Shown here piece by piece: positions 17,242-25,726 of a DNA stretch of 57,926 nucleotides; position 1 is the stretch's first letter, and every line of letters begins with the position of its first letter. The stretch is from contig NZ_JAUSLT010000182.1 of NCBI RefSeq assembly GCF_030646015.1, positions 1-57,926 of the forward strand. Reading direction: 5' to 3'. The notes below the pieces were generated by a model, which saw only the letters and a list, made by a program, of their open reading frames with translations, was not told the origin of the DNA and did no database searches. This DNA is from Bradyrhizobium sp. (lineage in GTDB: Bacteria > Pseudomonadota > Alphaproteobacteria > Rhizobiales > Xanthobacteraceae). The position numbers and the translations under genes were made by a program.

Positions 17242-18317
17242 GCAAGCGCCTGCGGACATCGGCGCTGATCGGCGTGCCGGCGCTCGTCCTGCTCGGAGCG
17301 CTGATGGTCTGGCTGCAGGGCGGCCGGTACGCCTCGACCGAAAACGCGTTCGTGAAAGCCGATATCACCCAGGTCGCCAGCGAAGTGCCCGGCCGGATTA
17401 TCGACGTGCGTATTCGGGACCATGCGGCCGTCAAGGCAGGCGACGTACTGTTCCGCCTCGATCCCGTGCCCTACCAGCTGGCCCTCGCCAAGGCCGAAGC
17501 CGAGACCGATTCGGCGCGTGCCGCCGTCGAGCAACTCAAGGTGAGCCTGCGCGAGATCCGGGCCGAGGCCACCGAGGCCGAGAACAAATTGTCGTATCTT
17601 CAGATCCAGGCCAAACGACATCGCGATCTGTCCGGACGCGGCGTCACTTCGGCGACCAGGGTCGAGCAGGCCAACAGCGAGGAACAGGAAGGGCAAGACC
17701 GCCTCGCGGTGCTGCAGCAGCGCATCGCCCGTGTTGAAGCAGCCCTCGGCGGCAAGCCGGACAGGCCGACCGATCAATATGCGGCGGTCCGCGAAAAGCA
17801 GGCAATGCGCGATCGCGCGGCGCTGGATCTGACCCATACCGAGATCAAGGCCCCGCGCGCCGGCGTGGTCGTCAATTTCAAGCTCCAGATCGGCGAGCAG
17901 GTCAAGGCGCAGACGCCGCTGTTCGCTGTTGTCACCGACCGCCGGCCCTGGCTCGAAGCCAACTTCAAGGAAACCGACCTGACCCACGTGACCGTCGGAC
18001 AAAAGGCGAAGGTCATTCTCGATATGCATCCCGACATCACCTGGGATGCCGAAGTGGAAAGCATCAGCCCGGCGACCGGCGCCGAGTTTGCGATCCTGCC
18101 GGCGCAGAATGCCTCGGGCAACTGGGTGAAGGTGGTGCAACGCCTGCCGGTGCGGCTGCGACTGCTGGAGCGGCCGGGCGAGCCGCCGCTGCGCGCCGGC
18201 ATGACCGCCTATGTCAGCATCGACACCGGGCGCACCCGCGACCTCACGAGCATATTCGGCAACGGCGCTGCGGTTGCGGCGCGCCCCCATCTGCAAGAGA
18301 CGACCAAAGCGCAATGA
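17238..18317 (+). CDS. HlyD/EmrA-type membrane fusion protein
   Basis: The 359-residue periplasmic adaptor of the MFS efflux system. One N-terminal transmembrane helix (ALIGVPALVLLGALMVWLQG) is followed by the biotinyl-lipoyl half-motif (VPGRIIDVRIRDHAAVKAGD), a long alpha-hairpin coiled coil (about residues 85-175), the second lipoyl half (HTEIKAPRAGVVVNFKLQIG) and a beta-barrel (PWLEANFKETDLTHVTVGQK). This is the EmrA form. It starts inside the marR stop codon and would bridge the divergent EmrB-like pump to an outer-membrane channel. Confidence 0.91.
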   Translation: MSKRLRTSALIGVPALVLLGALMVWLQGGRYASTENAFVKADITQVASEVPGRIIDVRIRDHAAVKAGDVLFRLDPVPYQLALAKAEAETDSARAAVEQLKVSLREIRAEATEAENKLSYLQIQAKRHRDLSGRGVTSATRVEQANSEEQEGQDRLAVLQQRIARVEAALGGKPDRPTDQYAAVREKQAMRDRAALDLTHTEIKAPRAGVVVNFKLQIGEQVKAQTPLFAVVTDRRPWLEANFKETDLTHVTVGQKAKVILDMHPDITWDAEVESISPATGAEFAILPAQNASGNWVKVVQRLPVRLRLLERPGEPPLRAGMTAYVSIDTGRTRDLTSIFGNGAAVAARPHLQETTKAQ

Positions 18318-18336
18318 TCGGCTTGCGGCCCGGCGC

Positions 18337-18837
18337 CTACAGCGCGTTACGCAGCAGCGGATAGCGTTGCGCGATCGCGTCCAACGCCAGCCCGTGACCA
18401 TCTTCCACGTCTTCCAGCATTGGCATGTCCATTGCCGGCGCCGACGGCGCCTCGTCCGAAGCGAAATGCTCGGGTTCCGCGGCAATGGAAATATCCTCCG
18501 GCGGCAGTTCGGCAACAATCTCCACCGGCGACGGTGGAGGCCGATCGGGTTGATCGCGCAGCCTTTCGGCACGCGGCAAAGCCGTTTGGGTGTGCCCGAG
18601 CCAGGACATGTCGACTGCGGAATTGTCCGCCAACGCCTCGCGCGTCGACAGGCTGCGCCAGGTTTCGACCGCGGTCTTGGCCTCCTGGATATTTTCGAGG
18701 AATGCGAGTTCGGTGTGAAAGCGGCGCCAGCGGCCGGTTTCGAACAGCTCGGTGAGGTATTCCAGCCGCTGTTCGGCCAAATTGCACCAGCGCGCGACAA
18801 CGTCGCGCCCATCTGCCACGTCCAATCGATGTGTCAT
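18337..18837 (-). CDS. TIGR03809-like protein
   Basis: A 166-residue soluble protein with no signal peptide. The N-terminal 80 residues (VARWCNLAEQRLEYLTELFE; GRWRRFHTELAFLENIQEAK) resemble my recollection of TIGR03809, a small family restricted to this bacterial group with no known function. The second half is Pro/Glu-rich and acidic. The ATG at 18837 was chosen because the conserved part begins there; an upstream in-frame start at 18939 adds an unconserved 34 residues. It is convergent with hlyD, 19 bp apart. Confidence 0.7.
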   Translation of the reverse strand: MTHRLDVADGRDVVARWCNLAEQRLEYLTELFETGRWRRFHTELAFLENIQEAKTAVETWRSLSTREALADNSAVDMSWLGHTQTALPRAERLRDQPDRPPPSPVEIVAELPPEDISIAAEPEHFASDEAPSAPAMDMPMLEDVEDGHGLALDAIAQRYPLLRNAL

Positions 18838-19314
18838 GAACCAGCCCGTAAGAGGAGAAAACGGACGCAGACGCAACGAAAACGAATCAGGCAAACGTGA
18901 CAGCGATATTTTGTGGAAAACCTTAACGAAGTCTATCAAACGACGTTGCTGGATGCCGTTTATCGACCAAAAGCCGTAGTCATGCGGGGTTTTCCGCCCA
19001 ATCCGCCGTCAAGATGCATAGCAGCATGGCCGGGCTGCGCCGCCAGCACCCGCGCGTATCCACCGATTTCATCGGGTGAGACTTCCCGCATGGAAAGCCG
19101 GAAAACAGCGCCACAAACGAAAGACCCGTCCGGGGGGACAACCGGACGGGTCAAGCCATATGGGCGCTTGGGGTGGATGGGCGCTCGCGCCGAATACAGC
19201 CTCGATGGGGAGGGATAACCGCTCCCACAAATATAAGTCGCAGCAGGGGCGATAGACGTTCAAACGAGCGCGCGATTTTTTTGAATTTTTTGCCAGCCGC
19301 TTTTGGCGGATATT
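18838..19314. other. 477-bp gap with a terminator; no convincing gene
   Basis: The gap holds the promoter region of the TIGR03809-like gene on its left and the 3' region of the subtilase gene on its right. It contains the hairpin at 19123-19152 and A/T runs at 19276-19291. A 64-codon minus-strand frame (18960-19154) lacks a ribosome-binding site and overlaps the hairpin, so I do not call it a gene. Confidence 0.6.
19123..19152 (-). terminator. Rho-independent terminator after the subtilase operon
   Basis: A perfect 11-bp stem GACCCGTCCGG (19123-19133) / CCGGACGGGTC (19142-19152) with an 8-base loop. Read on the minus strand it is followed by TTTCGTTT, a T-rich tract. It lies 163 bp beyond the subtilase stop on that strand; the plus-strand flank is not T-rich, so the minus orientation is favoured. 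Confidence 0.65.
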
Positions 19315-21012
19315 TTACTGCGCGGCGGGGCGATTGGCCTCGCTGGCGGCTGACTTATCCGACGCCATGGCGGCCGCCGGCTGGTTCAGAGCCCGTGTCG
19401 GGAGTACCTGTTGCCGGCCCGCGACACTTTCAACCGCCGGCGCGGCCGGAATCGCGGCGACCGGCACCGCCGGCGCGGCAGTGATCGACGAGACCGCCGC
19501 AAAAGCATCGGCTTGGCCGGCGCCGAATTGATCGTCGCGACCGGGGCTGCCCAGATCGCGGGCAGTTCTCATCAGGATTGCGCGCAGTTCACCCGGCTTC
19601 AATGCAGGATTGCGCTCCAGCATCAGGGCCGCAAGGCCGCTGATGTAGGCGGCGGAAAATGAGGTTCCGGACGTCATCTGATATTTTCCATCCGGAGCGG
19701 GCAGGAAGATGTCGACGCCGGGGGCCGCGATGGCGATATGGCCGCCGCGGTTCGAAGCCGCAAACAGTTTGTCGCCGGCGTCGGTAGCGCTGACCGCGAT
19801 CACATTGGCGTTAGCGGCTGGATATAGCGGCGGCGATTTCGCACCGGCGTTGCCGGAGGCCGCGACCATCACGATCCCCCTCGCCGCCGTGGCGCCGATA
19901 CCGCGCTCGATCAGCGGATCTTTCGGACCGGCGAAGCTCATATTGACGATCTGGGCTCCATGCAGCACGGCATAGTTCAACGCCTTCAGGATCACGAAGG
20001 TGGTGCTTTCCGCGCCGTTCGCCGCTGTGCCGAAGGCGCGGATTCCCAGAATCCTGGCCTGCGGCGCGCTGCCCATCAGCCGCGCGTGCGACACGATCGC
20101 GCCGGCGATGCCGGTGCCGTGAACATGCGGGCCTTCCTTGCTGCCGAGCGCATCGTAATTGTCCGCGACCGAGTTCAAGAGTTCCGGATGCCTGTCGTCA
20201 ATTCCGGAATCGATCACGGCGATGGTCACGTTGGCGCCGCTGGCCAGCGTATGGGCCTGCGGCAGTCGAAGTTTTGCAAGCGCGTATTGCGCGGGATCGC
20301 CTTCGGTCGGCGCCGCCTTCTGGTCCTGCAGAACGTAGCGGAAATTCAGTTGCACCGAGCGCACGCCGGAAGCCGCAGCGAATGAGCGGCGCGCCTTCTC
20401 CACCGGGCGGCCGTCGGTGATCCGGAACAGGCCGATGGTGGCGCCGACAAGCGGAAAATTCAGCGATTGCAGCCGCACGAGGCCGTGACGCCGTGCCAGC
20501 GCATCGGCCTGCGCGTCCGACAGCGAACCATCGATCTCGGCCACGAATTCATTGGGAACCGCGGTCGGGTTGAGCGCTGCCAGCGGCCCGTTGCGGCCGG
20601 CGCCGCCGTTCTTGCCGTCCTTGCCGTTCTTGGTGGATTTGCCGGCGCCGCCGCCATCGGACAACGAAACCGGTTTCTCCCGGCATTCGCCACTGCTGTC
20701 ACGATGGGCGTAACTACAGGCTGGCGAAAGGTTCGGCGAGAAGCGCGCATTCGGAAGCGTCGACGTCACCCCGACGCGGGGCGTATTGATACCGGGCGGG
20801 GTTCTGTTGATCCCGACAACCGGATTGATCCGCGGCGCCACAGTCGGATTGATGGTGGGCATCCGTGACTGGATGTTGAGGTTGGGCGAGCGCATGACAC
20901 TTTGCGCGTGAACCGCCGGGATACCAGCGCATGCGAACGACAACGCAGCGGCGGTCAACGCCAGCGCCGTACGCCGCATTCCAATCAGCCGGTTCGCGGG
21001 ATCGTGGATCAT
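19315..21012 (-). CDS. Secreted S8 (subtilisin-like) serine peptidase with propeptide
   Basis: A 565-residue exported protease. The signal peptide (RRTALALTAAALSFACAG, cut near VHAQS) is followed by a Pro/Asn/Ile-rich linker with two cysteines, a Gly/Lys-rich stretch (residues 120-142) and a propeptide-like domain at about 154-226. The catalytic domain carries Asp268 (AVIDSGIDDRHPE), His298 (HGTGIAG) and Ser451 (TSGTSFSAAYISG), a complete triad. The ATG at 21012 has GAGG 4 bases upstream; a start at 20979 is also possible. It is the last gene of an ECF sigma / anti-sigma / protease operon, 37 bp after the anti-sigma stop. See findings for a possible propeptide-mimic link. Confidence 0.9.
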   Translation of the reverse strand: MIHDPANRLIGMRRTALALTAAALSFACAGIPAVHAQSVMRSPNLNIQSRMPTINPTVAPRINPVVGINRTPPGINTPRVGVTSTLPNARFSPNLSPACSYAHRDSSGECREKPVSLSDGGGAGKSTKNGKDGKNGGAGRNGPLAALNPTAVPNEFVAEIDGSLSDAQADALARRHGLVRLQSLNFPLVGATIGLFRITDGRPVEKARRSFAAASGVRSVQLNFRYVLQDQKAAPTEGDPAQYALAKLRLPQAHTLASGANVTIAVIDSGIDDRHPELLNSVADNYDALGSKEGPHVHGTGIAGAIVSHARLMGSAPQARILGIRAFGTAANGAESTTFVILKALNYAVLHGAQIVNMSFAGPKDPLIERGIGATAARGIVMVAASGNAGAKSPPLYPAANANVIAVSATDAGDKLFAASNRGGHIAIAAPGVDIFLPAPDGKYQMTSGTSFSAAYISGLAALMLERNPALKPGELRAILMRTARDLGSPGRDDQFGAGQADAFAAVSSITAAPAVPVAAIPAAPAVESVAGRQQVLPTRALNQPAAAMASDKSAASEANRPAAQ

Positions 21013-21049
21013 GAGGCCTCGGGTTTACGCGGGCGAGCGGAAGCGCGGC

Positions 21050-21754
21050 CTACGGCGCAGCCACGGCGAGACTGACGATTTTCTCGCGCTGCAGCCTGCT
21101 CAGCAGCGCCGCGGCTTCGTCCTTGCTCATCGCTCTGTTGCCGAATTGCAGCCGAAACATACCGCCCTTGGCGCCGTCGGTGACGACGGCCTGATAGCTG
21201 TCGAGCAGTGCGGTGATATCGGCAATGCGCGCTTCCGGCGCGAACCGCACCAGCGCGTATGGCGCTGCCGCCGCACCGAGGTCGCGGGTGACGGGCGCAT
21301 TGGTGCTGAGCGAGGCCGTCTGGAACGAGGAGGTCTGGTTCTTCACCAGCACCGCGCCGATCACGCCAGCCTGCAGAAGCAGCGCCAGCGCGCCCAGGCT
21401 CGCCGACCAGGCCAGCGTCCGCGGCGACAGGCCAGCGAAAAACTCGGCGACCCGCGCCGATAAATTCAGCGAGATCGACGGCGCGCGCGCCGGTTCTGCG
21501 TCGATCGCAGCGAACAGTTTCTGCATGGCGCGAGCGGAGGGCGCACCGAGGCTTTCGTTGAGCGAGATGGTTTCGGCGTACTCTTCCCGGATCACGGCAT
21601 ACTGCCTGGCAAGCTCAGGGTCGCGCGCCAGCGCTTCATCGACGCGGCGGGCATCGCGCGCGTTCAGGGTGCCGGCCGCATGCCAGGGCAGCAGCACTTC
21701 GATTTCGCTGGGTTCTTGATCCAGCACTTGTTTGCTCGCTGCCATCATGGCCAA
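21050..21754 (-). CDS. Membrane-anchored anti-sigma factor with propeptide-like C-terminal domain
   Basis: A 234-residue protein with three parts. Residues 15-85 are a cytoplasmic anti-sigma domain (EIEVLLPWHAAGTLNARDAR) of the ZAS-related type without the zinc-binding His/Cys set. Residues 113-138 are one transmembrane helix (LGALALLLQAGVIGAVLV). Residues 165-232 form a small domain, predicted to lie in the periplasm, with strand-helix-strand-helix-strand order. That domain resembles subtilase I9-type propeptides, including the one in the next gene. It overlaps the ECF sigma gene by up to 10 bp and precedes the subtilase by 37 bp. Its role would be to hold the sigma factor at the membrane. 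Confidence 0.8.
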   Translation of the reverse strand: MAMMAASKQVLDQEPSEIEVLLPWHAAGTLNARDARRVDEALARDPELARQYAVIREEYAETISLNESLGAPSARAMQKLFAAIDAEPARAPSISLNLSARVAEFFAGLSPRTLAWSASLGALALLLQAGVIGAVLVKNQTSSFQTASLSTNAPVTRDLGAAAAPYALVRFAPEARIADITALLDSYQAVVTDGAKGGMFRLQFGNRAMSKDEAAALLSRLQREKIVSLAVAAP

Positions 21755-22314
21755 CCTCGTTCAATGCCGGCCGCCTTCAAGAGGTCGGCCAATTTCTTGC
21801 GCGCATAAAACAGGCGCGTCTTCACCGTGTTCTCGGGTATCCCGACGATTTCAGCGACCTCTTCCACCGATTTCTCGTGGTAGTAGACGAGATCGACGAT
21901 CTCCCGATGCTCTGGCGAGAGTGCGGTGAGGCACTTGCGCAACGCTACACTGGTATCCTTCTTCTGCACCGCCACTTCGGGATCATCGGACGTATCCTCG
22001 ATCGCGTTGGCGGCCTCGTCGTCCAATTCGCCGTCCTTCCTGCGCCGCAGCGCAGACAGGGCCTTGAATCGCGTAATTGCCAGGAGCCAGGTGGAAACGG
22101 CGGATCGGCCTTCGAACTTGTCGGCCTGCCGCCAAACATCGAGAAAAACCTCGCTGATGAGGTCTTCCGCAACCTGTTCGTCCCGAACCAGCCGAAGCCC
22201 GAAGCGGAACACCCTGACATGGTGCCTTCCGTACAGCACCTGCATGGCGAGCCGGTCGCCTTGAGCGATCCGAGCGATCAGGACATCGTCCGTAGCCGCC
22301 TGTGTCGCACTCAA
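21745..22314 (-). CDS. ECF-family RNA polymerase sigma factor
   Basis: A 189-residue group IV sigma factor. Region 2 is at about residues 25-90 (EDLISEVFLDVWRQADKFEG and WLLAITRFKALSALRRRK). Region 4 is at about 125-180 (LSPEHREIVDLVYYHEKSVE and PENTVKTRLFYARKKL). The frame has no upstream ATG; a TTG at 22314 gives the natural N-terminus, so the start is inferred. It overlaps its anti-sigma gene, and the operon continues into the subtilase. Autoregulation is likely, but I could not find a convincing ECF promoter upstream. Confidence 0.9.
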   Translation of the reverse strand: MSATQAATDDVLIARIAQGDRLAMQVLYGRHHVRVFRFGLRLVRDEQVAEDLISEVFLDVWRQADKFEGRSAVSTWLLAITRFKALSALRRRKDGELDDEAANAIEDTSDDPEVAVQKKDTSVALRKCLTALSPEHREIVDLVYYHEKSVEEVAEIVGIPENTVKTRLFYARKKLADLLKAAGIERGWP

Positions 22315-22732
22315 TGGCCGTCTCGCAAGGTTGGTCGGATTGGATCGGCGGGTGGTTCGATGGGAACGGCAAGATTCTTGAAATTATCGCAAGTCCGCGA
22401 TTTCACGTGTGATCTACCCCACAGTCGGGGAGATAAGCGAAAAATTGGTATCATAATACGGAAACACTTTCTTCAAGCCCGTGGCCACCGCCGCCGAGAT
22501 TATGTCGACCTTATCAAGGCTTTGTCGTCAAAGCAGCACTTGCTTGCCGTTTCCACACCACCCGTCTTTCCCGGCCCGGCCAGATCGTCTGCCGGTACCC
22601 GGTTCCCGCTAATTTCCCTTGCGAAACAAGGACAAGCCACCCCGCTGCGCCCCGATTTTGAACGAAGGATACCAAACCTAAAGGCTTTCCCACTTAGATT
22701 TTCGGAGCATTAGTTCCATCACCGGCGAGATT
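22315..22732. other. 418-bp divergent promoter region, no gene seen
   Basis: Lies between the ECF sigma gene (leftward) and the diguanylate cyclase gene (rightward). It is more AT-rich than its flanks from about 22375 to 22480. It contains a weak CCCC/GGGG inverted repeat at 22417-22430, but I can assign no -35/-10 pair. Small open frames here lack conserved-looking sequence. Confidence 0.5.
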
Positions 22733-23881
22733 ATGGCCACCGCTGCGTCCTCGTTCCTGAATCCGATTGCGGCCGAACTGGAAGGCGTGGGCCCCAAGCC
22801 GACGGCGAAGACGCTGGCGCGTCGCGCCAGGCAGCGTCGCCAAATTCTGGGGATGATCGGCGTCAGTTACCTCGTCGATGGCTTCGTCTTGCTGATCTAC
22901 GCTTACGCCGGCACGATACCGGCCGCGATCAGCCCGGCATTCGCCGTCTGCGGCCTGGTCTTTACCGCCGGTTCGATCGCACTCTCGGAAATGGGGTTCA
23001 ACGAGCGCTTCAAGGATCATTACCTCGTCGCGCCGCAGTCGATCATCAACATGATGATCATGCTGGCCTTCACCTGGATCGCGCCGGAAGTCGGCGTGAT
23101 GTTCCTGTGCACCCTGTTCGTCGTGTTCAGTTTCAGCTCGCTGCGATCGACGCCGCAACAGACCGCGATGGTCTGGACCGCGATGGCGTTCGGCCTCGCC
23201 GCGCTGTTTCTTTTGACCGACAAGCCGATTGCCATGCCGCACGGCAGCTATGTCGAGCGCTTCGCAACGATGATGGTGTTCATCCTGACCATCGGGCGCT
23301 GCATGTTCATCGGGATTTTCTCCAGTGCCATGCAGGGGTCACTCTACAAGAGCGGCGTCGAGCTGAAGGAAGCCTACAAGCGCATCGAGGAACTCGCCGA
23401 ACTCGACGATCTGACCGGCTCGTTCAACCGCCGCTGCATCATGGGCATGCTGGACGAAGAGATCGCCCGCGCCCATCGCAACCAGGCGCCGTGCTCCGTC
23501 GCCCTGATCGATCTCGACTGGTTCAAGCGCATCAACGACACCTACGGCCACCCTACCGGCGATGAAGTGCTCCGGACATTCGCCATTACCGTGTTCGCCA
23601 ACGTCCGCCCCATCGACAAGTTCGGCCGCTATGGCGGCGAGGAATTCCTGCTGCTGCTTCCCGACACTTCGGGTGAAGGCGCCGCGCGCATCCTCGACCG
23701 GCTGCGCGCGATCATCGCCGATCTCGACTGGAGCGCGTTCTCGCCCGGCATGCAGGTAACGATTTCGGCCGGCATCGCGACGCTGAAGCCGAACGAGACG
23801 CCCGACATCATTCTCGCGCGTGCCGACAGCGCGCTTTACGCAGCCAAGGCACGGGGACGCAATCGCATCGCCAGCGCCTGA
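22733..23881 (+). CDS. Membrane GGDEF diguanylate cyclase
   Basis: A 382-residue enzyme making cyclic di-GMP from two GTP. About six hydrophobic helices lie between residues 40 and 205, with no recognised sensor family, and then a GGDEF domain (about 220-380). The active-site signature is GGEEF at residues 301-305, so catalysis is expected. RPID lies five residues before it and matches the RxxD inhibitory site for product feedback. The ligand-free GTP-pocket sequence DDLTGSFNRR is also present. A DUF2336 gene follows 74 bp downstream on the same strand. Confidence 0.93.
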   Translation: MATAASSFLNPIAAELEGVGPKPTAKTLARRARQRRQILGMIGVSYLVDGFVLLIYAYAGTIPAAISPAFAVCGLVFTAGSIALSEMGFNERFKDHYLVAPQSIINMMIMLAFTWIAPEVGVMFLCTLFVVFSFSSLRSTPQQTAMVWTAMAFGLAALFLLTDKPIAMPHGSYVERFATMMVFILTIGRCMFIGIFSSAMQGSLYKSGVELKEAYKRIEELAELDDLTGSFNRRCIMGMLDEEIARAHRNQAPCSVALIDLDWFKRINDTYGHPTGDEVLRTFAITVFANVRPIDKFGRYGGEEFLLLLPDTSGEGAARILDRLRAIIADLDWSAFSPGMQVTISAGIATLKPNETPDIILARADSALYAAKARGRNRIASA

Positions 23882-23955
23882 TCCGACCAATTCCGTTTCC
23901 GGACGACGGAGAAACCGTCGACGGCCTAAATGTCCGAATGCTCCAGGATAGAGTC

Positions 23956-25068
23956 ATGAGTTCGAAGCCCGCCGCCACCACCGAAAGTCTGCTCGACGAG
24001 TTGCAGACCACGCTCGCGCATGGAACCGTGGCGCGCCGGGTCGAGACCCTGCGCCGGGTCACCGACCTCTTCATCAACGGCGCGGTGGATTATTCCGACG
24101 AACAGGTCGGGCTGTTCGACGACGTTTTCCAGTGCCTGATGGTTCACATCGAGACTTCCGCCAGGGCGCTGCTCGCCAATCGTCTGGCTGCGATCGACAC
24201 CGCACCGCCGGGCACGATCCGCGCGCTGGCGTTCGACGACCTGATCGAGGTCGCCGCTCCGGTGCTGTCGAGGTCGGAGCGCCTCGATGACGAGGCGCTG
24301 ATCGAGACCGCGCGCAACAAGAGCCAGGCGCATTTGCTGGCGATTTCGCTGCGACGGGTGCTGAGCGGCGCGGTGACGGACGTATTGGTGCTGCGCGGCA
24401 ATGACGAGGTGATCCAGAGCACCGTCAACAATCCCGGCGCGGAGTTTTCCGAACGCGGCTTCACCCGGCTGGTCCATCGCGCCGAGGGCGACGACAATCT
24501 CGCAACCTGCCTCGGCATGCGTCCGACGATACCACGGCACCTCTATCTGAAACTGATCGCCAAGGCTTCCGCCACGGTACGGGAGCGCCTCGAGGCCGCC
24601 CATCCGAAGCAGGCAGGGGATGTGCCGACCGCCGTGCGCGAAGCGACACGGCTGGCGCGCTCGGCGCCGGTGGCGATCAGCAAGGACACCGCGATCGCCC
24701 ATGCGCTGGTCAAATCGCTCTACGAGGACGGCCGGCTCGACGAATTCCAGATCGCGACGTTCGCCGAGGCCGGCAAATTCGACGAGGCCAACGCGGCGCT
24801 CGCGGCGCTCGCCAACGTGCCGGTGTCGATCGCCGAGAACATGATGCTGGAAACCCGTGCCGAGGGCGTCATGATCCTGGCCAAGGTCGGCGCGTTGTCG
24901 TGGTCGACCGTGAAGGCGATCATCAACATGCGCGACAAACTGTCGGGCCTGGAGCCGACCGATCTGGCGGCCTGCAAGGCCACCTATGAACGGCTGCGGT
25001 CCTCGACCGCACAGCAGGTCCTGCGCTTCCACCGCATGCAGCAGGCCGCCGCCGCACCGGCGGCGTAA
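23956..25068 (+). CDS. DUF2336 protein
   Basis: A 370-residue cytoplasmic, almost wholly helical protein of the alphaproteobacterial DUF2336 family. The N-terminal repeat-like region is typical (LLDELQTTLAHGTVARRVET and VDYSDEQVGLFDDVFQCLMV). Family members have HEAT-like helical repeats; no enzyme motif is visible and the function is unknown. I chose ATG 23956; an in-frame ATG at 23938 would add six residues. It may share a transcript with the diguanylate cyclase gene upstream. Confidence 0.82.
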   Translation: MSSKPAATTESLLDELQTTLAHGTVARRVETLRRVTDLFINGAVDYSDEQVGLFDDVFQCLMVHIETSARALLANRLAAIDTAPPGTIRALAFDDLIEVAAPVLSRSERLDDEALIETARNKSQAHLLAISLRRVLSGAVTDVLVLRGNDEVIQSTVNNPGAEFSERGFTRLVHRAEGDDNLATCLGMRPTIPRHLYLKLIAKASATVRERLEAAHPKQAGDVPTAVREATRLARSAPVAISKDTAIAHALVKSLYEDGRLDEFQIATFAEAGKFDEANAALAALANVPVSIAENMMLETRAEGVMILAKVGALSWSTVKAIINMRDKLSGLEPTDLAACKATYERLRSSTAQQVLRFHRMQQAAAAPAA

Positions 25069-25081
25069 GCCTTCAACCTCA

Positions 25082-25726
25082 TTAAAACCGCAACATCCTC
25101 GGCCCCGCCAGCGCGCCGATAGCGGCGACCAGCGCGGCGGCGATCGTGTACCAGGTCGCGACGAACAACGGCGAGTCGTCGGTGCAATGCGAGGCGTAGA
25201 GCGTTGCCGCCAAGCCCGCCGACAGCAGTCCGGCGATCGCGCCGGCGACCGCGGGCCGTGTCGGAGCGCCGTGACGCAAGCCGAGCAGCGCCGCCACCAA
25301 TAGCGGCAGCGCCATCAGCGGGATCGATGTCAGGCAGTTCCACGCATTGCGCCCGATCAAACGCGTCATCATCGGCGCCCGCTGCGGCATCATCATCTCG
25401 CCGCCGATGCCCGCAACCAGAAGCCCGATCGGAATCAGCAGCAGCCATGCCCAGCCCCGCAGCGAGGCCTCCGGCCGCGACAGATGCAGGCTGATGGCGA
25501 TGGCCGAGATCGCCAGCGCCAGCGTTACCGCAAATTTCAGGTCGAAAAACGGATTGCGCATCGCGGTCATGACGTCGGGCCTGACGCCGAGCTCGGCCAC
25601 GAAAATTGCGATCGAAACCGGCGCCGCCAGCAATAGCGACAGCGCCAGCACGGACCCGACCGGCCGCGCGCGGTGGGCGTTGTCGGCGGCCAGGGTACGA
25701 ATGAGCTGATCGGTCTCCATTCTCAT
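25082..25726 (-). CDS. NrsF-type (DUF1109) membrane anti-sigma factor
   Basis: A 214-residue inner-membrane protein with six hydrophobic helices after a short cytoplasmic N-terminus (MRMETDQLIRTLAADN). It matches DUF1109/NrsF, the anti-sigma partner of SigF-type ECF factors. Two cysteines at the places expected for the redox-sensing pair are visible, in RNAWNCLTSIP and LYASHCTDDSP. In Caulobacter NrsF holds SigF at the membrane and releases it under chromate, cadmium or related stress. The start overlaps the sigma stop in an ATGA, which implies coupled synthesis of a stoichiometric pair. Confidence 0.88.
   Translation of the reverse strand: MRMETDQLIRTLAADNAHRARPVGSVLALSLLLAAPVSIAIFVAELGVRPDVMTAMRNPFFDLKFAVTLALAISAIAISLHLSRPEASLRGWAWLLLIPIGLLVAGIGGEMMMPQRAPMMTRLIGRNAWNCLTSIPLMALPLLVAALLGLRHGAPTRPAVAGAIAGLLSAGLAATLYASHCTDDSPLFVATWYTIAAALVAAIGALAGPRMLRF

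Noticed and set aside
18960..19154. 64-codon minus-strand frame as a small gene before the TIGR03809-like gene
   Set aside because: No Shine-Dalgarno sequence; overlaps the terminator hairpin at 19123-19152.
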